Of a DNA stretch of 58,529 nucleotides, positions 52,889 through 58,529 are shown piece after piece. The stretch comes from Nitrososphaerota archaeon (GTDB taxonomy: Archaea; Thermoproteota; Nitrososphaeria; Conexivisphaerales; Conexivisphaeraceae). The stretch covers positions 1 to 58,529 of the forward strand of contig WALT01000001.1 of the NCBI GenBank assembly GCA_015522695.1. The letters are read 5' to 3'. The first letter of the stretch is position 1. Each line of letters opens with the position of its first letter. The position numbers were made by a program, and so were the translations under genes. The notes beneath the pieces were generated by a model. The model was not told the DNA's origin and made no database searches. It saw only the letters and a list, made by a program, of their open reading frames with translations.

Positions 52889-54370
52889 ATGATAGTATCA
52901 TTACTGATATCGCTTCCCATAATCCTCGGACTTGCGGCGTATGCGACTGGTTTTGTCTCGAAGAGGTCGCCGAGGATCATCGGAACTGTTGGGAGCGGTT
53001 TAGTTGCGCTATTGGCGTTATATGCGTTCGCCATGAGCTGGACCCATTCCGGGATCGTCCTCGAGGAACGCTCGGAATGGATACCGGGCATCATATCCTA
53101 TCATGTCGGGCTGGATGGACTGAGCGCTCCCTTCGTGCTTCTGACGGCCGCCCTGACGTTCCTGGCGGCTTTATCGTCATATATCGAGATAGGATCGCAT
53201 GAAAAGGAATATTACTCATTACTCCTGTTATTCGAAGCCGCAGGGATCGGAGTATTCGCAACTTTGGATATGATATTGTTCTACTTCTTCTGGGAGGTTA
53301 CGCTGATACCGATGTTCTTCTTCATAGGGATCTGGGGCGGGCCACGGAGGAAGTACGCATCAATGAAGTTCCTGCTCTACACATTCACCGGGAGCTTGAT
53401 AATGTTGCTGGCGTTCCTAGGGATATACGCCCTCGGCCCCGTGAAGAGCTTCGATTTTCTAAAGCTCCTGGCGCACAAGGACCAACTTCCATTCTGGTTG
53501 CAGATATGGGCCTCGATAGGGATGTTGATAGGCTTCGGCGTCAAGCTTCCGATGTTTCCATTCCACACATGGCTTCCCGACGCACACGTCGAGGCTCCAT
53601 CGCCGATAAGCGTGATACTGGCCGGCGTCCTGCTGAAGATGGGAGGTTATGGATTCATACGGTTCAATCTACAACTGTTAACCCAAGCGGCCATACAGAT
53701 GGCCTGGGTGTATATAGTATTCGGCATCGTCACGATGTTCTATGGCGCCATAGTAGCCTTCATGCAGGACGATTTCAAGAGGATGGTCGCCCTGACGAGC
53801 ATCAACCACATGGGTTACGTGCTCCTCGGTGCCTTTGCAGGGTTGGCGGCGGCCGCCCTCAAGGTACACTCGACACATGCGCTGGAATATGGCATAGGAG
53901 GGGCCATATTCCAGATGTTCAACCATGGGTTCGCAATAGGTTTGATGTTCATAATGGCTGGTGTGTTGAAGCACTACGTCGGATCCAGGAACATCAGCCA
54001 AGTTAGAGGGCTGAGGTTCCTCACGCCGAAGACGTCCGCACTGCTGATCATGGGGGCCTTTGCGGCCATGGGTGTGCCCCTTTACAGCAGCTTTTTGAGC
54101 GAATTCATGGTGATAATGGCTGCGATATCCTTCAACTCGGTGCTCTGGGTCGCCGTGTTCGTGCCTGGCATAACGGCCGGCTATTATCTTTGGACGATCA
54201 GACGGATGGTGTTCACAGAGCCCGTGTCTGGGGCGAAGGCCATCGACATCAGATCATGGGAATTCGTGGCCCTCATCCTCTTCTTGATACCGCTGATGGT
54301 GTTGTTATTTGTGCCAGGCCTGGTGATGAACCCCATATACTCGTACGTGGCCTCGCTGGGGGTGGGCTGA
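52889..54370 (+). CDS. nuoM: Complex I antiporter-like subunit M, second copy
   Basis: The 493-residue protein has Glu136 in FYFFWEVTLIPMFFFIGIWG, GFGVKLPMFPFHTWLPDAHV followed by EAPSPISVILAGVLLKMGGY, MVALTSINHMGYVLLGAFAG and SSFLSEFMVIMAA with the M-type Glu. These match canonical bacterial NuoM (WLPDAHVEAP) more closely than the first copy does. It starts on the base after nuoL ends and overlaps nuoN by 1 base. Confidence 0.92.
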   Translation: MIVSLLISLPIILGLAAYATGFVSKRSPRIIGTVGSGLVALLALYAFAMSWTHSGIVLEERSEWIPGIISYHVGLDGLSAPFVLLTAALTFLAALSSYIEIGSHEKEYYSLLLLFEAAGIGVFATLDMILFYFFWEVTLIPMFFFIGIWGGPRRKYASMKFLLYTFTGSLIMLLAFLGIYALGPVKSFDFLKLLAHKDQLPFWLQIWASIGMLIGFGVKLPMFPFHTWLPDAHVEAPSPISVILAGVLLKMGGYGFIRFNLQLLTQAAIQMAWVYIVFGIVTMFYGAIVAFMQDDFKRMVALTSINHMGYVLLGAFAGLAAAALKVHSTHALEYGIGGAIFQMFNHGFAIGLMFIMAGVLKHYVGSRNISQVRGLRFLTPKTSALLIMGAFAAMGVPLYSSFLSEFMVIMAAISFNSVLWVAVFVPGITAGYYLWTIRRMVFTEPVSGAKAIDIRSWEFVALILFLIPLMVLLFVPGLVMNPIYSYVASLGVG

Positions 54371-55776
54371 TGATATCCGTGATCATAGCCCTTGTACTTC
54401 CCATGGTTTTGATGCCACTCCTCGTGTTGACGAGGAGACAAAGTGTGCTGCCCGAGGCCGTATCGACGTCCGCACTGATAGTCGCGGCCGTGCTGCTGAC
54501 ATCGGTGCCGAGCGGGGCTTATGGGAGTTTTCAGGTGGATATGTTGACCCGTTTCTTCGGCATAACGTTCTTGATAGTATCGTTGATAGCGGTCGTCGGA
54601 ACATATGGCCTCGAGTTCAACGGCGAGAAGCCCGTCTACTATTCGCTGATACTGGCCTCTACAACTGGAATGATACTCGTGGGTGCCACCAATGACATGC
54701 TGGGGCTTATAGTGTCGTGGGAGCTCATGACGATTCCAACCTATCTATTGGCCGGTTTTCTGAAGCACGACACCAGATCCAATGAGGCTGCGATCAAGTA
54801 CTTCCTTGCAGGCGCGATATCTTCGGCCATGATCCTCTATGGATTCTCCCTGGTATATGGGCTTACCGGGGAGACGAGGTTGAACGAGATCTTCGTGAAG
54901 ATGTCCAGGATGGCCTTCGCCCTCCAGCCGTTGGCGCTCATCAGCGGCCTTCTGATACTCTCCGGATTCGCCGTCAAGATGGCGATGGCCCCCTTTCATC
55001 TATGGCTGCCCGATACGCTGACCGGTGCTCCACCCACGGCGTCGGCGATAATAGCTGGAGGCACGAAGAGCGCTGGATTTGCCGCCGCCATCAGGGTCCT
55101 GATACTCGTGTATCTCACCTCCAGGGTATATTACCTCAGCAGCTCCTGGCCCCTATTGCTCGCCATAATGGCGACGATCACGATGACCTGGGGTAACCTC
55201 GCTGCGCTTACACAAAGGAATCTGGCGAGGATGCTGGCCTTCTCCAGTATAGGGCATGCAGGCTATATGCTGGTCGGTCTGGCCGTGCAGGGAACTCAGG
55301 GCGCCCTGCTGGGTGCCACAGGGCTCTTGTTGCACGTCCTCTTCCATGGGGTGATGAAGTCATCGGCGTTCGCCGGCGTCAGGATATTCGGGTACTCATA
55401 TGACGAGCTGTCGGGATTCGGTAGGCGAGCTCCGTTGCCATCGGCATTGATGGCGCTCATATTGTTCTCGCTTGCCGGTATGCCACCCTTCGCCGGCTTC
55501 TGGGGCAAGTTATACCTCTTCCTCGCTGCAATCCAAGCCGGCATGGCTTGGCTCGCCCTGGTCGGCTTCCTGAACAGCGCTCTCTCCCTGGGCTACTATG
55601 GCTATCTGGTCAAGATAATGTTCATGGATGAAGAGGATGGGAGGACCAGGGAGCCACGGATCGGCAGGGGTCCCCTGATTGCATTGATAATCGGCGGGGT
55701 TTTCATGATCATAGCTGGGCTATATCCAACGCCCGTGATCAATGCCGCCATAGCTGCGGCCAAGACTTTCATCTGA
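54370..55776 (+). CDS. nuoN: Complex I antiporter-like subunit N
   Basis: The 468-residue protein has Glu118 in LIVSWELMTIPTYLLAGFLK, the N-type SNEAAIKYFLAGAISSAMIL, GFAVKMAMAPFHLWLPDTLT followed by GAPPTASAIIAGGTKSAGFA, LARMLAFSSIGHAGYMLVG and Lys in GFWGKLYLFLAA. The correct start is ATG 54370, sharing its first base with the stop of the preceding gene; longer readings only translate that gene in another frame. It ends the membrane-arm operon. Confidence 0.92.
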   Translation: MISVIIALVLPMVLMPLLVLTRRQSVLPEAVSTSALIVAAVLLTSVPSGAYGSFQVDMLTRFFGITFLIVSLIAVVGTYGLEFNGEKPVYYSLILASTTGMILVGATNDMLGLIVSWELMTIPTYLLAGFLKHDTRSNEAAIKYFLAGAISSAMILYGFSLVYGLTGETRLNEIFVKMSRMAFALQPLALISGLLILSGFAVKMAMAPFHLWLPDTLTGAPPTASAIIAGGTKSAGFAAAIRVLILVYLTSRVYYLSSSWPLLLAIMATITMTWGNLAALTQRNLARMLAFSSIGHAGYMLVGLAVQGTQGALLGATGLLLHVLFHGVMKSSAFAGVRIFGYSYDELSGFGRRAPLPSALMALILFSLAGMPPFAGFWGKLYLFLAAIQAGMAWLALVGFLNSALSLGYYGYLVKIMFMDEEDGRTREPRIGRGPLIALIIGGVFMIIAGLYPTPVINAAIAAAKTFI

Positions 55777-55826
55777 GCCTTCGACGGGAACCCTTATTTC
55801 AGGCCCTAAGAAGATTAACCCAAACC

Positions 55827-57062
55827 ATGAGCACGGTAAGGGATGTCAACCTGGCACCTTCGGGGGAAAGGAAGATCGAGTGGGCGATGTCCCACATGAA
55901 GGTCCTTACAAGGCTCGTGAAGGAGCTCACAGATGAGGAGCCCTTAAGGGGCTTGAGAATAGGTATGAGCTTGCACCTCGAGGCCAAAACCGCGGCCCTT
56001 GCCATCGGTCTGGAAGAACTGGGGGCCGATGTCTCCGTAACATCATCCAATCCCCTCACGACGCAGGATGATGTCGCAGCTGCACTTGCAGGGAGGATAT
56101 CTCGGGTCTATGCCTGGAGAGGTGAGACCGATGAGGAGTATTGGGAGAACCACCGTAGGGTCCTTGCGGACGATCCGGATATCATCGTCGATGATGGTGC
56201 CGACCTCTCTGTGATGGCGCATGAGCTCGAGGTGGCAAAGGACATCATCGGCGCCACTGAGGAGACGACGACCGGTGTTCAACGCTTTAAAGCCATGGAG
56301 AGGGATGGTGTGTTGAAGTTCCCCGTCATAGCGGTCAACGACGCTAAGAGCAAATATCTGTACGATAACAGGTTCGGAAGTGGACAGAGCGTGTTGGATG
56401 GACTCATGAGGTCTACCAATCTGATGGTGGGCGGCAAACGTATCGTGATCCTCGGCTTCGGATGGGTCGGCAAGGGCGTCGCCGAGCGGTTGCGTGGCAT
56501 GGGAGCACGCGTCATCATCACCGAGGTCGATCCGTTCAGGGCGCTCGAGGCCTACATGGACGGATACGAGGTTATGCCAGCCCTGGATGCGGCGAGGGTC
56601 GGCGAGGTATTCGTCACATGCACGGGCGATATCGGCGTCTTGACAGCAGAACACTTCGAGATCATGAAGGATGGCGCCATCCTCGCGAATGCAGGTCATT
56701 TCGATGTAGAGGTCGATGTAAGGACCCTCAGGAGGATGGCAGTCGAGGAGAGGGAGATCAGGGAGAACGTCAAGGAGTACTTGATGCCGGACGGCCGGCG
56801 GTTATATCTACTTGCAGAGGGGAGGCTCGTGAACATAGCAGCTGCCGATGGACATCCGGTGGAGGTCATGGACCTGAGCTTCTCCACACAGCTGCTATCT
56901 GTCGTGTATCTGGCCCATGATGCTAAGGGCATGGAGGATAGGGTCTATCCAGTTCCCCTGGATCTGGATGAGAGGGTTGTGAAGACCAAGCTGGATGTCG
57001 AGGGTATAAAAATAGACTCCCTAACGGACGAACAGAGGAGATATCTCAGCTCCTGGCATTGA
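55827..57062 (+). CDS. ahcY: S-adenosylhomocysteine hydrolase
   Basis: The 411-residue archaeal adenosylhomocysteinase has LRIGMSLHLEAKTAALAIGL, ADVSVTSSNPLTTQDDVAAA, DDGADLSVM, GATEETTTGVQRFKAMERDG, VNDAKSKYLYDNRFGSGQSV, the NAD-binding KRIVILGFGWVGKGVAERLR, VFVTCTGDIGVLTAEHFEIM, and SFSTQLLSVVYLAH at the end. It splits S-adenosylhomocysteine into adenosine and homocysteine, removing the product of methyltransferases. Its last 17 bases overlap, tail to tail, a deaminase gene that may act on the same substrate. Confidence 0.94.
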   Translation: MSTVRDVNLAPSGERKIEWAMSHMKVLTRLVKELTDEEPLRGLRIGMSLHLEAKTAALAIGLEELGADVSVTSSNPLTTQDDVAAALAGRISRVYAWRGETDEEYWENHRRVLADDPDIIVDDGADLSVMAHELEVAKDIIGATEETTTGVQRFKAMERDGVLKFPVIAVNDAKSKYLYDNRFGSGQSVLDGLMRSTNLMVGGKRIVILGFGWVGKGVAERLRGMGARVIITEVDPFRALEAYMDGYEVMPALDAARVGEVFVTCTGDIGVLTAEHFEIMKDGAILANAGHFDVEVDVRTLRRMAVEEREIRENVKEYLMPDGRRLYLLAEGRLVNIAAADGHPVEVMDLSFSTQLLSVVYLAHDAKGMEDRVYPVPLDLDERVVKTKLDVEGIKIDSLTDEQRRYLSSWH

Positions 57063-58347
57063 CGATGTCCGTGAACTCCCTTGCCTTCTCCAGGGCTTTG
57101 CTTAGACCCTTCATGTGAACGTTCCCTCCCTCCACCAGCTGCTCTCCACCAACATATACCCCCTTGATATCAGCAGTCGTGGCCCCCATCATTATGTTCG
57201 TCGTCAGATCCCATATCGGGTTAAGCCTGGGGCTCTCCAGGTCGAAGACGATGAAGTCCGCCCTGAACCCTTTCCTCAATGTCCCAACGTCCTCCAAGCC
57301 AGCCGCTCTAGCAGAACCCACCGTGGCTGCTATCAGTGCTTCCCTGGCCTTCGCCACGGCCGGCCCTCCCTTCATCGCCCTCTGTAGATAGATCATGAAC
57401 TTGGCCTCCTCGAGCATGTTCATCGAGTCGCTGCTCGCTGGTCCATCCGTTCCGAGGGCTATATTGACCCCCTGCGTCCGGAGTAGTGCTATATCCGCTA
57501 TACCGACGCCTAACCTGGAATTGGACCTGGGACAATGTACGACGCTGGCTCCCTTCCTGCCCAGGAGGGCTGCCTCCTCTTCTGTCAGGTGAACACCATG
57601 GGCAGCTATGAGTTTATCATCTACAAGGCCCAGGGTATCGAGGTAGAACACCGGCGTGAGCCCGGTCATCCTCCTGATCTCCTCCACCTCGGTCGTCGTC
57701 TCAGAGAGGTGCGTGTGGACCTTCAATCCCACCTCGTTCGCCTTCATGGCTATCCTGGACAACAGTTCTTCACTACATGAATATGGTGCGTGTGGACCTA
57801 ATGCCAATTTGATCCTACCTCCACCCACCCTATGTACGAGTTCCAGGTAATCCTCCACCCGGTCGATCCTCCTCCAACTCTCCTCCTCCATGTACTCTAC
57901 CCTATCCATGAACGCCAGGGTTAATACTGCCCGCATCGGCATCTCCTTCAGGACCTCGGCCATCGGCTCCACGTTATAGAAGTCGACGAACGCCGTTATC
58001 CCGGACTGGAGCTGTTCTGCTATACCCAGGAGGTTACCGTAAATGATATGGTCCCTTGACATTCTAGCTTCGATGGGCCATACCTTCTTCGTCAGCCATT
58101 CTTGGAGCGTTAGACCATCGCCCACACCCCTGAGCATGGCCATAGCCGTGTGGGCGTGTGCGTTGACGAATCCAGGGATGACTGCCGTCTTGCCGAGGTC
58201 GACGACCTCAGCGCCCTGTGGATCCATCTCCTCCCTCCTCCCATAATCCATCACACGTCCGTCCTCCACGAGCATGGCGGCATCGGTGATCCAGAGATCA
58301 CGCGGATCTACGAGGAGGAATTCCGTGAGGAATAGCTTCCTGGTCAC
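57046..58347 (-). CDS. mtaD: SAH/MTA deaminase-like amidohydrolase
   Basis: The amidohydrolase of the MtaD/TrzA group is 433 residues from GTG 58347. Metal-binding HxH lies in PGFVNAHAHTAMAMLRGVGD, followed by LALGPHAPYSCS, VHTHLSETTTEVEEIRR, AAHGVHL, VVHCPRSNSRLG and the catalytic Asp in GTDGPASSDSMNML. Homologues deaminate S-adenosylhomocysteine, methylthioadenosine or 5'-deoxyadenosine to the inosine derivatives. ATG 58374 is also in frame, but it would overlap the upstream gene by 26 bases; GTG 58347 follows that stop by one base and fits the family N-terminus. Confidence 0.85.
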   Translation of the reverse strand: MTRKLFLTEFLLVDPRDLWITDAAMLVEDGRVMDYGRREEMDPQGAEVVDLGKTAVIPGFVNAHAHTAMAMLRGVGDGLTLQEWLTKKVWPIEARMSRDHIIYGNLLGIAEQLQSGITAFVDFYNVEPMAEVLKEMPMRAVLTLAFMDRVEYMEEESWRRIDRVEDYLELVHRVGGGRIKLALGPHAPYSCSEELLSRIAMKANEVGLKVHTHLSETTTEVEEIRRMTGLTPVFYLDTLGLVDDKLIAAHGVHLTEEEAALLGRKGASVVHCPRSNSRLGVGIADIALLRTQGVNIALGTDGPASSDSMNMLEEAKFMIYLQRAMKGGPAVAKAREALIAATVGSARAAGLEDVGTLRKGFRADFIVFDLESPRLNPIWDLTTNIMMGATTADIKGVYVGGEQLVEGGNVHMKGLSKALEKAREFTDIVNARS

Positions 58348-58348
58348 G

Positions 58349-58529
58349 TCAGCATCCACCCAATATCCTGCCATCCAGACGCACGGGGGTATATCCTTCC
58401 ACGATGACGTTGAGCGTTTTACCCAGGAGATCCTCCTCCCCCTTCACGACTATCGGTTTATACCAATCGTTCCTAGCTATAAGCGTACCGAGCTTCCGTC
58501 CCCTTTTGATGATCCTCACACATCCCTCC
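58349..58529 (-). CDS. MiaB-like tRNA methylthiotransferase, C-terminal TRAM domain (partial)
   Basis: The minus-strand frame from the right edge to TGA at 58349-58351 encodes about 59 residues with RIIKRGRKLGTLIARNDWYK, PIVVKGEEDLLGKTLNVIVE and YTPVRLDGRILGGC. This is the RNA-binding TRAM beta-barrel that closes MiaB/MtaB-type radical SAM methylthiotransferases, which in archaea convert t6A37 to ms2t6A37 in tRNA. The radical SAM core lies outside the window, so a different TRAM protein cannot be fully excluded. It is directly upstream of the deaminase gene, one base apart. Confidence 0.65.
   Translation of the reverse strand, partial: EGCVRIIKRGRKLGTLIARNDWYKPIVVKGEEDLLGKTLNVIVEGYTPVRLDGRILGGC

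Noticed and set aside
54190-54369. N-terminal extension of subunit N beginning in the second nuoM
   Set aside because: It is an out-of-frame reading of nuoM; ATG 54370 overlaps its stop codon.

Overview
The window is a stretch of archaeal chromosome from a probably thermophilic member of the TACK branch. It carries an archaeal exosome/proteasome superoperon, an A-type (V-like) ATPase cluster, EF-2, Pelota, SBDS, ribosomal protein L37Ae, prefoldin beta, a KEOPS Pcc1-like subunit and ECF transporter genes. Arg is often AGG/AGA and Ile often ATA. Many genes have a TATA box about 30 bases before the start codon, which points to leaderless transcripts. The EF-2 has a rearranged diphthamide loop, and a tRNA-Arg seems to have an intron at an unusual position. 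Korarchaeota or a neighbouring lineage would fit, but this is an inference and I cannot prove the lineage from the sequence.

Layout. 1-5640 is accessory: a PIN-domain fragment, an AT-rich decayed stretch, a PreA-like flavoprotein, a two-copy CRISPR-like repeat, a broken secreted/membrane protein gene and a GT-C type glycosyltransferase. 5640-14630 holds a KamA-family radical SAM enzyme, a complete branched-chain amino acid ABC transporter (LivM and LivH on minus; LivK, LivG and LivF on plus), a type IA topoisomerase and a GNAT acetyltransferase. 14670-22430 is central metabolism and translation: a LeuC/LeuD-type hydro-lyase, ThiI, citrate synthase, Pelota and EF-2. 22430-25940 is a second accessory island with a TnpB element, two unknown genes, tRNA-Gly(CCC) and a frameshifted winged-helix gene.

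25940-34290 is one long minus-strand cluster. Read in the direction of transcription it runs PsmA, SBDS, Rrp4, Rrp41, Rrp42, L37Ae, Pcc1, prefoldin beta, DHH phosphoesterase, EcfA, EcfA, EcfT and a cysteine-rich protein. MtnA and tRNA-Arg follow on plus. 35550-44210 is the ATP synthase (H, C, then I on the opposite strand, then F, E, A, B, D, a 46-residue coiled coil and K). 44230-46920 holds a small membrane protein, TatA, a TatC with a C-terminal zinc ribbon, and a geranylgeranyl-reductase-like flavoprotein.

47016-55776 encodes only the membrane arm of a complex I (A, H, J, K, M, L, M, N). It has four antiporter-like subunits, and none of the electron-transfer subunits B, C, D or I lie nearby. 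Next to the ATPase cluster, this is a proton-motive-force block. The right edge has S-adenosylhomocysteine hydrolase facing a SAH/MTA-type deaminase, with the TRAM-domain end of a MiaB-like tRNA methylthiotransferase upstream of the deaminase.

The observations most worth checking are the EF-2 loop, the four-antiporter complex I, the tRNA-Arg intron, the TatC-zinc ribbon fusion, the missing start codon of the ATPase B subunit, and the TnpB lacking its second RuvC acidic residue.
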